From: Hymenopus coronatus
Lineage: Eukaryota > Arthropoda > Insecta > Mantodea > Hymenopodidae
Assembly: GCA_030762935.1 (NCBI GenBank)
Contig: CM060883.1
Location: 32,697,501 to 32,761,500, forward strand
Reading direction: 5' to 3'
DNA: 64,000 nucleotides
The notes beneath the pieces were generated by a model. The model saw only the letters and a list, made by a program, of their open reading frames with translations. It was not told the origin of the DNA and ran no database searches. The position numbers and the translations under genes were made by a program. Shown piece by piece: positions 45,526 to 54,952 of this stretch (the stretch's first letter is position 1; each line of letters opens with the position of its first letter).

Positions 45526-46236
45526 TTGCTGTGCTCCATCCACATGATTTTCTCTACATCTCTGCAACAAATTATTGTTAAAAAGCTAATGCTTCTATTT
45601 ACTTCATGCTAATCGAGAAAAAAATTAGAAGAAACATTCTTATTACTTGCTTCCTTATAAGTAGAAGCGAAATAATGGAGTACCATAGGTTAAAGTGGTA
45701 GTGAAAAGCTGGTTGCTATGTGACTGAAGTTCCTTTGTTTGTATGGACAGGAGTTAACAAGTTCCTGTATGAGAAAAGGATAAGTTTTTTACAGCTGAAA
45801 CTATTAACAAGAAATATCTCAAAAAGGATAAGTCCACGATAAAAATGTATATGGCATAAATTGCGTGTTTTATCGTGATCTACATTTTTCGTATGGGAAG
45901 TTTTTGTCCTTCTCTTACGGTTTAGCAGTTATGCAAAATTCCGTAAAATTCATCCAGAATAATGTCTTTAGAGGCTATTCCCAGAAAATCCAAGATATAC
46001 ATTTTATTTGTCAGGTAAATATCTTTAATATACGATATTTTAATCAAAATCGTTTACAGCCATTTTTGAGAAAATCAAAATTTCCGAAAAAAGTTCCATG
46101 TAAAGAATAGTTGGGGGTGGGAGGATTTTCTTGAAAACCTTTATTCCCAGTGAAATCTAATATCGAAATTTTGGGTGCATTACAATACCTTCTCTATACT
46201 CTATGTACATAGTCGGTACGTGTAGAGAAAGTAAAA
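45522..46236 (+). mobile_element. W1 element, array unit 2
   Basis: Head to tail with unit 1, sharing its diagnostic variants CTCCATCCACATGA and AAATTAGAAGAAACATTCTT, so the two are close relatives or a local duplication. The segment with the dyad and (CA)n is deleted (GATTTTCTTGAAAACCTTTA joins to TTCCCAGTGAAATC). Confidence 0.85.
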
Positions 46237-46806
46237 CTCTTATATGTTCCATTCAAATGACTTTCTCTACATCTCTGCAACAAATTATTGTTTAAAAGCT
46301 TATGCTTCTATTTACTTCCTGCTAATTGAGAAAAAACAGCACAAATAGTCTACTACTTGCTTCGTTGTAAGTAGAAGCGAAATATGGGAATATCACAAGT
46401 TAAAGTGGTAGTCAAAAGCTGGTTGCTATGTGACTGAAGTTCCTTTTTTATATGGACAGTTTGATGAAAAATTCCTGTACGAGAAAAGGATAAGTTTCTT
46501 AAAGCTGAAACTATTAACAAGGAATATCTCAAAACCGATCAACTCCACGATAAAAATGTATATTACATAAATCGTGTGTTTAATCGTGATCTACATTTTT
46601 CGTGTGGTAAGTTTTTGTCTATCTCTTACGGTTTAGCAGTTATGCAAAATTCCGTAAAATTCATCAAGAACAAAGCAGTCTTTAGAGACTATTCCCAGAA
46701 AATTCAAGATATACATTTTATTTTTCAGGCTAATATCTTAAATGTACGATATTGTAATCAAAATTGTTAGAGCCAATTTTGAGAAAATTAAAATTTTCGA
46801 AAATCT
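46237..46806 (+). mobile_element. W1 element, array unit 3, 3' truncated
   Basis: It starts directly after unit 2 (TATATGTTCCATTCAAATGA) and runs to 'AATTTTGAGAAAATTAAAATTTTCG', where W1 sequence stops. It lacks the dyad and 3' hairpin. Confidence 0.85.
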
Positions 46807-47040
46807 TCCCCGTTACATGGATGTTGCTCTTTTTAATTTAAAAACTACAGTTTTATTGCAAAAATATTAACAATTTTAAGTAAAAACATCTACAGCTTAT
46901 TTTATTGTTGAAAGTTAGTGTAATACAAAATTAGAAAAAAAAAAAAACAATTTAAAGTACTAAAAGCTTTGAATAATCAGCTGCGTTACATATTTGCAAC
47001 GTCACGTAATAAAGGTTCAAAAAAGAAAACAAAGAAACGC

Positions 47041-47650
47041 AAATAAAATTCTATAAGGCATTGTTGTACCAACTCCTGTATATGGATGTGAAGTGTGGAC
47101 CTTAAAGAAACATTACATTAATATAATACAGTCAGCCGAAATTAAGTTTCTCAGTACAGTAAAAGGATGCACAAGAATGGATGAAATGAAATGGAGTTTT
47201 ATTTACGGACGCTCTTTAACTGCTGTGGTTCTCAGCGTTCCATTATATACTGGGCGTGAAAGACGTTTAATTTTTCTCAGAGGCTTCTTTATCAGACTTG
47301 AGATTCCTTTACGTGCCGTAAATCTACTACATGGGACCAACGGCTTTACTTCTCTTCCGAATGAAGCCATGCGCAAGGATTTTTAAGCCCCTAAAAATCC
47401 ATCGTCTTCACCTGGTTTGAATAACACGGAGGACGAATACAAGATTGGATAATATAGAAATGAGATAAGGAATGAATTAAGGCTACTTCTAATCATAGAT
47501 AAAATAAAGGAATACATAAATCGCTGGTCGAACCATTTATGAAGAATGAACAAGGAACGACTACCGAAACAGGTATATGTGTATTATTTACAAGGAAGTA
47601 GAGATGTCGATCGACCAACAGCAAGGTGGATGGATAGTTGAGGACGAAAC
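47041..47650 (+). pseudogene. Non-LTR retrotransposon ORF2 C-terminal region, split by SINE
   Basis: Before the SINE the frame reads IKFYKALLYQLLYMDVKCGP then LKKHYINIIQSAEIKFLSTV and KGCTRMD. After it come EIRNELRLLLIIDKIKEYIN, RWSNHL, MNKERLPKQVYVYYLQGSRD and VDRPTARWMDS. This is the conserved segment downstream of the reverse transcriptase core in a common animal non-LTR lineage (KFYK...YG.E.W...K...I...E..FLR.VKG.TR, then R.GRP..RW). The core itself is missing and stops occur, so it is a relic. Lineage left open. Confidence 0.75.
47179..47419 (-). mobile_element. SINE S1 inside retrotransposon relic
   Basis: Antisense S1: tail GAAATGAAATGGAGTTTTAT, 'TTACGGACGCTCTTTAACTG', 'GGGCGTGAAAGACGTTTAAT', 'GGGACCAACGGCTTTACTTC', 'AAAAATCCATCGTC' and the B-box end CTGGTTTGAATAAC. 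The A-box half of the head is missing. Confidence 0.8.
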
Positions 47651-48807
47651 AGGAGACTCTCTTAGTCCACGAAAAGAAGAAGAAGCAGAGAATGTCATGT
47701 GAGTCCAACGCATCTACTTTCTTCAGTCAAATTAACTGTTATATTTTGCGGGCGTCTATTACAGCCGCTCTGTCTTTCTTTAAAGCATGTATGTATGTGG
47801 TTTTAATTTTATGTAAAAATGATAAAGAAAACTGCATACTTTTAGGGGGATCTCAAAACTTCCATTTGCAGTAAAATCTACTAATAAAAACGTTTGAGTG
47901 GATTGCAATGCCTGCTCCAAATATAGGTTAGAAATAGAGAATTAAAAACTCTATATTTACATTAAAAGTTAGAATTTCAAAACGAAATGCTTCATTAAGA
48001 AGCAGGTTCTATTATATTAAGGACGTGACTATTTAAACAATGAAGCAGTTTATCAAGTAAGGAATGACAGAATACAATTCCTTCGTTTCATTATCATAAA
48101 ACTGTGTACGAACGAGATAATTACAAAGCATTGCTGCAAGTAGGAATTCGGTTTAAAATATTGTATCTCATTTAGATAGCTTATCTTGCGTGTAAAAAAT
48201 ATTTTCCGCCACGGTTAAGTCTTGCCATTTTCTGCAGGAAATTTTCTCCGACGAGGTTAATTACAAACTTCCATCTTTCTCTTCAACATTTCATCTTTCT
48301 TTACTACCAAAGAAAACTCTCCGCGACAAAATCCAAGTTAAACAAGTTGGAAGGGGAAAGGGGGGAAAAAGGGACTAATATCATGAAACAGTTGAAGGTA
48401 AGGCAGCGAGGGACAACAGGCGCAGTCTTTTCGGATGTTAAATTTGCTTCTTAAAAGAATTTAAGCCTACGTAACAGGTGGATAAAAAGGGAGTTTGTGA
48501 ATTTTCAAAATAGAAGTGATGTTTGTAATTTCCTTACATGTGTTAAATACCACATAGCTCTCATATAACATTTAAACCACTTTTGTTCCCTCATGTATGG
48601 GTACAAGAGAAGCTCGAAGCATCTCCCAGGCACCAGAGTGTTTATGATATGATTACTTAATAGAATATACAAACTCTACTCACACCTATCTTAAATACTT
48701 TATTTTTTTCATTCAAGGGACCACAAAACACGTGTTCTTGATGAAACATCGATTCCAAAATGTTTCATGGTAATAAATAAACCATCCTCTATCATTCGTT
48801 TCGTAAT
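47651..48807. other. Mostly unassigned sequence
   Basis: Small W1-like scraps occur near 47845-47940 and 48700-48760 (CACAAAACACGTGTTC, CTTGATGAAACATCGATTCC). 47960-48600 is free of recognised repeats and has no clear coding frame. It is a second-rank candidate for conserved non-coding DNA. Confidence 0.4.
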
Positions 48808-49108
48808 CGGGTTACCCTCCCCGGATAGGACAGACAAGCCAATGCCTAGGGGTCAGAAGCCTGTTGGGGAGCCAACGGCACGAAACCACAGAATACAGAA
48901 CTGTTACGACGGGTCGGCCTATAGATAGGTAAGAATATGAGCAAGTGGATGATATGAAATGTAAGCGAAATTGATGGCTGGAAAGGTGATGAGTGGAGGA
49001 GCCGGAGAAAACCAGCCCACCACGAATCCCACATATTGTCGCTTGGGATCGAACCCGGGCCACCTAGATGGGAGGCGAACGGTCTAACCACTCAACCACG
49101 AATATAAT
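48808..49108 (-). mobile_element. SINE S2b, full unit with intact tRNA-like head
   Basis: Antisense: 'GGTTACCCTCCCCGGATAGG', 'GTCAGAAGCCTGTTGGGGAG', 'CCAACGGCACGAAACCACAG', 'GAGCCGGAGAAAACCAGCCC'. The head in sense reads CGTGGTTGAGTGGTTAGACC (A-box) and GGCCCGGGTTCGATCCCAAG (B-box). It is the most complete S2b and shows that S2a and S2b share their 5' region. Confidence 0.85.
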
Positions 49109-49194
49109 ACCGGTATAGCAAGGGAAATCCCCTAAAAATTGGAGAGAAAATAATCATGCTAAATGTATATAATTTTTGTGGAAAAGTACTCCAA

Positions 49195-49525
49195 TATGGC
49201 ATTAAACAATATTCCCATCCATCTTCTCGTGTGCATTACTAGCCATTAAATTCGCTATGGAATACATTCTTCGAACCAATGAGCAACACTCCAACGCCAT
49301 CTTCAGTAATTCCATGAGTGATCTAGTTGCTCTTCAGCAGAAGCACCCTACGCACCCACTACTCCTGGAATTCCAAACAGTACATAACAAAATATTGTCT
49401 TCTGGTAAACAGATTTTGCTCTTTTGGCTCCAGTCGCATATCGAGAAACGAAAGGGCAGATGAAGCGGCCAAAGAAGCCACCAAACATCCTTGTAGCCTA
49501 CCAGGTCCGCCGGGTTTGAACGTTT
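49195..49525 (+). pseudogene. Non-LTR retrotransposon RNase H fragment
   Basis: The frame from 49257 gives ALLAIKFAMEYIL-like sequence, then SNSMSDLVALQQKHPTHPLL (third acidic strand, Ser-Asp in place), LEFQTVHNKILSSGKQILLF and WLQSH. After a frameshift RISRNERADEAAKEATKHP supplies the final motif (NE.AD..AK). This is the Jockey-type RNase H order. The catalytic N-terminal strand and the rest of ORF2 are absent. Confidence 0.75.
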
Positions 49526-49528
49526 TTG

Positions 49529-49706
49529 CCTAGTGTACTCCCTTATTTCCCTCCTACTTACACAGAAGCAAGTAATAAGACCAATTCTATTAATGTTTTT
49601 CTCAACTAGTATGACACAGATAAAAGAATAACATATTTTGTAAGAGAAGTCTGTTTACAGAACAACTAGACAAAGTCAAGTGAATGGAGCACATCGGATT
49701 TTTTGG
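49529..49706 (-). repeat. W1 5' fragment
   Basis: GCCTAGTGTACTCCCTTATT through 'AAGCAAGTAATAAGACCAAT' to the W1 5' terminus read as GAGCACATCGGATTTTTT. Next to a T-run and a plus fragment. Confidence 0.65.
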
Positions 49707-49714
49707 CATTTTTT

Positions 49715-49824
49715 TTTTTTTTTTTTTTTTGTGGATTTTAAACCTTACCACTTACGGAAAAGTCATCCAGAATGAGGTGGTCTTCTGGACAACTCCCAAA
49801 AAATTCACATACCTATCTTTAATA
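49715..49824 (+). repeat. W1 internal fragment, cut by mariner
   Basis: CCACTTACGGAAAAGTCATC, CAGAATGAGGTGGTCTTCTG, ending 'ACCTATCTTTAATA' exactly at a mariner end. In intact copies the sequence continues TTTAATATACG, so the transposon used this TA. Confidence 0.6.
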
Positions 49825-50320
49825 CGAGGGCCTTTTTTTTCCAACCTCCGATAGGCTATAAATAAAAGAAAAGTTCATGGAAAACAATTATTTTATTACT
49901 AAAAGTTTTGTACACTTATGGTTACTTTTCAACATAATCACCGAAAATATTGAGACATTTATCGTACCTGTGCACAAGCTTTGCAAAATGTTGCCGCCAA
50001 TGATTTCAAATGAGCATTGACGTTGGTCAGAAAGTGCTGCCCTCCTAGCCACGTCTTCAGTTCAGAGAAAAAGAGAAAGCAGCTGGGTGCCAGGTCAGGA
50101 CTGTACGGCAGATGATCGAAAATGTCCCATTAAAATTGTTCAAGAAGCCGATGGGTTGTGCCAGCAGTGTGTGGACGAGCGTTGTCATGGATCACCGTGA
50201 CTACAGCAACTTTGTTCAAGGTGTCATTATCCAAAAGTGGAAACAAGAATGGTCTAATTTGTCCAATAAAAAATTGCATGAGGTACACGCTCTCGCGTGT
50301 ATATTTGTGGTTGACCATTT
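49825..50320 (-). pseudogene. mariner transposase C-terminal relic
   Basis: Minus-strand reading gives VAVVTVIHDNARPHTAGTTH then RLLEQF, a stop, and FDHLPYSPDLAPSCFLFFSE, LKTWLGGQHFLTNVNAHLKS and LAATFCKACAQVR. These match the second (IHDNARPHT) and third (YSPDLAP) catalytic regions of mariner transposase and its C-terminal tail. The N-terminal DNA-binding half and first catalytic Asp are missing. The left end CGAGGGCCTTTTTTTTCCAA preceded by TA fits the element's 3' terminus. The opposite end is not found. Confidence 0.8.
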
Positions 50321-50427
50321 CCGAGACTTTCCTATTATTGGTTTCAGTTTTAAATTAACTTTTCTTGTGCACGAGTTTGTCAACGAATTTACACAGAAAC
50401 GAATTTCAATCACTCAACAGAAAACTT
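50321..50427 (-). repeat. W1 fragment
   Basis: TTTCCTATTATTGGTTTCAG through 'TTGTGCACGAGTTTGTCAAC', the W1 region near position 250-350 in antisense. It lies between the mariner relic and a plus W1 start. Confidence 0.55.
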
Positions 50428-51111
50428 TAAAATATCGTATGTGTTCCATTCACATTATTTTTTACTTCCTTCCTTGTAATTAGAAGGGAGTACAATAGGC
50501 TAAGATAATAGTCAAATACTTTAAAAACTGGTTGCTATGTGATTGAAGTGCCTTTTTGTGTAGCCAAAGAGTTTCATATAATAAAAGTAAAAGTATTTTA
50601 AAGCTGAAACCATTAACAAGGAATATCTCAAAAACGGTCAACTCGGCGAAAAAAATGCTTATAACATAAATTGTGTGTTTTAACGAGCTCTCAGGTTGCT
50701 TTTGTCTATCTCTTACCCTTTACCAGTTATGAAAAATTCCGTAAAATCCATCCGAAAGAAAGTAATCTTCAGAGGCTCTTCCCAGAATATATACATTTTG
50801 TTTGTCATATAATATACGATAATTTAATCAAAATCCTTAGAACCATTTTTAAGAAAATAAAACATTTCGAATAATGTTCCATGTAAAGGGTAGTTGGGGG
50901 TGGGGGGATTTTCTTTAATATTCGTGTCGAACCATTGGAAGTTTCGTATTAACGTCTTTTCGTTTTTGAGCTATGCTGTCCACAGACACACACGGACCTT
51001 TTTCTAAATTTTGTTTGATTCAGGGGGACCCAATACTGGTATAGACTTTTTGGGTGCATTACAACATCTTCTCTATACACTATGTACATAGAACGTGTAC
51101 CGAAAGTAAAA
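50428..51111 (+). mobile_element. W1 element, left arm of an inverted pair
   Basis: 5' end ATGTGTTCCATTCACATTAT with a short deletion after it. Body present, dyad lost, short (CA) run, 3' hairpin ACTATGTACATAGAACGTGT then CGAAAGTAAAAA. Confidence 0.8.
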
Positions 51112-51800
51112 AGTTACTGCATTCCACTCAAATATTACATATCGAGTTTTCACCGGAATTATCCTCCGTGAAAAAAATAGACTTTTGGAAAAAGTTCAGT
51201 GTGTGTGTGGGTATAGCAGCATTAACTCAAAAACAAAAGTTGGAAAATACCAAAGTTAGTATTGGAGTTCTGCATTTTGTTAGGATGAATCACTAAGATT
51301 TTCAAGAAAATCCTTCCATTCAGCTACCCTTTACATGGGATAGTTTTAAAAAAGGTCAATTTTATCCATATGTCTATATCTTTTTTATATAAAAATATAT
51401 AATTAAGGTTTTTTGTGTCAAAATAATAAGTTGTATATCTTGAATTTTCTGGGAATAACCTCTGAAGACCTCTTCATTTTGACCTAACTGGTAAACCGTA
51501 AGGAATAGAAAAAAGTTACTACACAAAATCTGTAGATCTCGTTAAAAGATACAGTTTATGCAATATTTTTTGTGGAGTTACCCATTTCCAAGGTTTTCCT
51601 GTTATTGGTTTCAGTTTTAAAATACTTAAAACTTATCTTATGCAGGAGTTTGTTAACAAATTTATCAAGAAACGTATTTAAATCACATAGCAGAAGCTTT
51701 TAACAAGTTGACTGTCGCTTTAGCCTAGTGCACTTACAAGGAATCAAGCAATAGGACCGTTTCTGTTAATATTTATCTCGATTATCATGAGGTAGATAGA
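51112..51800 (-). mobile_element. W1 element, right arm of an inverted pair
   Basis: It starts directly after the plus copy's 3' end at 'GTTACTGCATTCCACTCAAA', without its own 3' hairpin. The body is complete to 'ATTATCATGAGGTAGATAGA'. The outermost 5' terminus is eroded. Confidence 0.75.
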
Positions 51801-51830
51801 AGGTACAGATAGACTCGTCATAAATGTACA

Positions 51831-52268
51831 TTAATTAAACAATCCACTTAAGTTTTTGTCATGTAAAAATGAACGTGGAGATCTTTTAAATTTACACATA
51901 TCATCTATTTTAATGTCATATGCGAGAACATTGACTATTTTACTTATCAGGTCCTTTGGTGATTTTGAGTATTTAGTTGTTTTATATTTTCCTATATGGA
52001 TGTCATTCATACATCTAGTAAAATGATTATGAACGTCACAGTTGAGAGTGAATAAGTATGAATTGTTTTTATAAAATAGTGCAGCATTATATATTCATAA
52101 ATCAGTCAAAGTGAAAATATAAAATTGTTTAAAAACATGTCTTAATGAGTCTCTTGGCTTCATATTATAAATTATTCTTAGCACTCTCTTCTGAATTAAA
52201 AATACCCTATTTACTTCAGTTCCAAATCCCCATATTAAAATATTGTACACAGAGCATAAATAGTAGTA
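51831..52268 (-). pseudogene. Non-LTR retrotransposon ORF2 C-terminus, one internal stop
   Basis: The minus strand holds about 145 codons in one frame with a single TGA near 52096 and a natural-looking TAA end. The reading runs VYNILIWGFGTEVNRVFLIQ, KRVLRIIYNMKPRDSLRHVF, KQFYIFTLTDL-stop-IYNAALF, DVHNHFTRCMNDIHIGKYKT, YSKSPKDLISKIVNVLAYDI, RSPRSFLHDKNLSGLFN. The Y...WG....V..VF..QKR..R.I....R.S....F....I.T....YI pattern and the H.TR segment are those following the reverse transcriptase domain in Jockey/CR1-like ORF2. It is 5' truncated. The near-intact frame makes it the youngest-looking retrotransposon scrap here. Confidence 0.8.
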
Positions 52269-52633
52269 GACATCGAATTTCTGTTTGTCTGTAGGGGCAT
52301 TTATAGGGCGTGTCTTCTGATGTACGCTGGCCGCTCCGTTAGTCTAATTGGGGGAGGAGGAGGGGTTGTAGCTCTGTTGTAGTACACGTTACCTAACCTC
52401 ACTTCCAGTTGAGGGAGGTGGCTATTCCTATTAGCGAATGACTTGACAAACCCAGCATAGGTATGTTGTATTGGTTCGATATAGAACACTCACCTGCAAG
52501 TATCAGCCAATAAAATAAAAACATGACATAATAAAGTACCCTACAAACGGTAAGGAATGCGGTGTACGGAACAAGACAGTGCCGGTTTCTTTTTGTGCCT
52601 GTTGTACGATAAAATTGATAAAATAAGCTTTAT
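52269..52633. other. Unassigned sequence
   Basis: Slightly GC-richer, with a GGGGGAGGAGGAGGGG run near 52350. No recognised gene or repeat. Confidence 0.4.
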
Positions 52634-53180
52634 AAAAATCTGATGTGTTACACTCACATGACTTTCTCTAGCTGTTCTACAAACTTCATACATAAGATTC
52701 ATCTTCTTTCTGCACCTTGCTAATCGTGGTACTCATTAGCACAATGTTATTATTTAGTTCCGTGTAAGTAGGAAGAAAATAAGGGAATACACTAGGCTAA
52801 ACCAATAGTCAAATGTTTTAAAATTAAGCAAAATGCATCCAGAATAAACAGGTCTTCAGAAGCCATTACCAGAAAATTCAAAATATAAATTTTATTTTTC
52901 GGGTAAATATATTTAATATATATTTTAATCAAAATCGTTAAGAGCCATTTTTAAGAAAATCAAAATTGTCGAAAAAAGTTCCATGTAAAGGGTAGTTTGG
53001 GGTGGGGGGATTTTTCTCAAAACCTTCGTGTCGCATCCCTGGAAGATTCTAAACTTAAATACCAAGTTTGGTATTTTAGCTACTTTTCGTTTTCGAGTTA
53101 TCATGTTCACAGACACACGGACGCACTGCAATACCTTCTCTATACACTATTTACATAGCACGTATAGAGAAAGTAAAAAA
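52634..53180 (+). mobile_element. W1 element with two internal deletions
   Basis: 5' end of the TTACACTCACATGACTTTCT, CTCTAGCTGTTCTAC type. It jumps from 'AGTCAAATGTTTTAAAATTA' to 'AGCAAAATGCATCCAG'. The dyad is intact, and the (CA) segment joins directly to 'CTGCAATACCTTCTC'. The 3' hairpin is ACTATTTACATAGCACGTAT. Confidence 0.8.
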
Positions 53181-53237
53181 GGTTTGTCACAGATATGTAG
53201 AGAAAGTCATGTGAATGGAACACATCGGATTTTTAGA
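53181..53237 (-). repeat. W1 5' terminus, inverted against preceding copy
   Basis: GTAGAGAAAGTCATGTGAAT then GGAACACATCGGATTTTT. With the preceding plus copy it forms a unit with about 45 bp terminal inverted repeats, both being W1 5' ends. Confidence 0.75.
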
Positions 53238-53745
53238 GAGCGCTCCTGAAGCATTGTAAGCACAGAATTGTGTACTACCAAGATTTAAAACTGATAGTTA
53301 TAAAATCACTGTTTAACTCCCGTGTCGTTTGTGCTACATGGGAACTACGATTTTAAAATTCACAAACATCGATACCAACACTTGTTATGCCTGTTTTTTT
53401 AAGCTGTTAATAATGAGCAAGTTACTTGCTGTGTTTTGTGTTTAAAAAGCCACAACACAACATATGCAAACAGGTTACATATTCCATCATGTTACAACTG
53501 CGGGCAATCAACAAACAACTCCATGTTCGTTCCAGGGGCACATTCACACCGCTCCATCAATATTTCTCTTCCGCACAAAGCTTCGTTAAAAACCAATCAT
53601 CGCTTTTATTGTTAAGGGAAAATTCACACAGAAACGTAAACGCAAATACAACACCAACACAAAAGCTTCTGAGAATGCTAATAAATGAGGGCATTCACAA
53701 TGATTTTCGGTACGAACGTAAAAACTATCACAAGATGCTAGAGAA
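53238..53745. other. Unassigned; open frame of 124 codons
   Basis: The plus frame at 53426-53800 (MLCFVFKKPQHNICKQVTYS...) has no recognised domain and its last part is read through SINE sequence. I treat it as chance. Confidence 0.3.
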
Positions 53746-53997
53746 GCCCGCCTGGGTAGTGTGGTGGCAGAGTGTCTCCCTCACATTCAAAAGCTCGTGA
53801 ATTCGAATCTCGCTTAGGGTGAGTTACCCGGATAAGGCTTTTTCCCCTTATCCTGAGAATACGAATGTCGAGTAACTTTAAGCTCCAAGGACCCCGAGAT
53901 TATTTGAGCATCATTTCACCGATTTCACTCATCGTCCGATATGACCAACCAGGTTAAAGGGCGTTAACCTAAATAAAAAAATAATAATAAATAAAAA
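53746..53997 (+). mobile_element. SINE S4, full unit
   Basis: Same layout as the 6.0 kb copy: GTGTGGTGGCAGAGTGTCTC, AATTCGAATCTCGCTTAGGG, 'TTACCCGGATAAGG', 'CCTTATCCTGAGAA', 'GAGCATCATTTCACCGATTT', 'CCGATATGACCAACC' and an AATAATAAATAAAAAAA tail. Confidence 0.85.
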
Positions 53998-54029
53998 AAA
54001 TTCTAGAGCGAAAATCTGCAATCTCCAAG

Positions 54030-54225
54030 CTTTCGTGTTCACAGAAGTAGGAGGAAATGCACTAGGCTAAAGTTGATTGTTAATCGATTGAAATTCGATT
54101 CTCTTTGCATGGCCAAGGGTAAAACAAAAGAATAAGGAATAACAAATTCCCGTTTGAGAAAATTGTTAGCTCTACAAAACAACTGTGTGTGAAATAAGCC
54201 AAGTATTTTAACGATATCTACGTGG
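54030..54225 (+). repeat. W1 internal fragment
   Basis: 'GTAGGAGGAAATGCACTAGG', 'TCGATTCTCTTTGCATGGCC' and 'TTTTAACGATATCTACG', the W1 region about 150-400, diverged and of the subtype seen at 4.2 kb. Confidence 0.55.
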
Positions 54226-54485
54226 CTAGGTAGAGTCAGACTTAAAAATTCAATGCAGGATCTCCCGGTCTCTATCCGGTAGCTCTACCACTAAGCTACC
54301 ATGGCAACATGCCGGCATATCATTGAATTTCTCAACTGACCCGCATGCGACTTACAATGTTGTAAGTACTTTAAGTCCCAGGATTCACAGTATAATGAAT
54401 TAATTGTTTTGTCACATAAGATGTGTGTAGGACAGGAGTTGAATATGTAGAGTCCGACAACGGATCTCCCGGTAGTGATGGGACT
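54226..54485 (-). mobile_element. SINE S5, dimer-like
   Basis: In sense the tRNA-like head reads GTAGCTTAGTGGTAGAGCTA and GACCGGGAGATCC. In the plus direction AGAGTCAGACTTAAAAATTC...GGATCTCCCGG is at the left, and AGAGTCCGACAACGGATCTC recurs about 220 bases later. Two copies of the tRNA-proximal part therefore flank a 'GACTTACAATGTTGTAAGTA' spacer. Confidence 0.65.
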
Positions 54486-54742
54486 AAAATAACACAACAG
54501 GTTTCACCATTAAAACACTTCTGGAAATTGTGTTATTATTTCAAATATCGCTTCCCCATAACAGATCCATGCAACAATAACAGCAACGCCTGAATAGTTA
54601 TTTCACTTATTGCAACAGTTACTACGCTGCGGTTCTTGTGTTCCATAACGTAAATATTTTGTCATTGCTTCCAAAGTTTACCGCAAGGTGTACCTTTGTA
54701 CCTTGTAGAGTTGGGTCGAGCGGTTTATTTTCAGTAATCGAC

Positions 54743-54952
54743 TCATACGATTCGTTCATCCAATATGAATCGATTCATACGATTCGTTCATCCAACATGA
54801 ATCGATTCATACGATTCGTTCATCCAATATGAATCGATTCATACGATTCGTTCATCCAATATGAATCGATTCATACGATTCGTACATCCAATATGAATCG
54901 ATTCATACGATTCGTTCATCCAATATGAATCGATTCATACGATTCGTTCACG
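54743..54952. repeat. 32 bp minisatellite, 6.6 units
   Basis: The unit TCATACGATTCGTTCATCCA continues ATATGAATCGAT. Units begin at 54743, 54775, 54807, 54839, 54871, 54903 and 54935 (partial). Only single-base differences are seen between units. Related motifs (GATTCATACGATTC, GATTCGTTCATGAATCG) recur once at 55455-55515. Confidence 0.95.

Noticed and set aside
48846..49091. 81-codon minus frame (MVRPFASHLGGPGSIPSDNM...)
   Set aside because: It is a translation of the S2b SINE head; the B-box GGTTCGATCCC gives PGSIPS.
50112..50483. 123-codon plus-strand frame
   Set aside because: It is the antisense shadow of the minus-strand mariner transposase relic (IHDNARPHTA).
54743..54952. CRISPR array
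   Set aside because: The repeat is a contiguous 32 bp minisatellite with no variable spacers, in a eukaryotic context.
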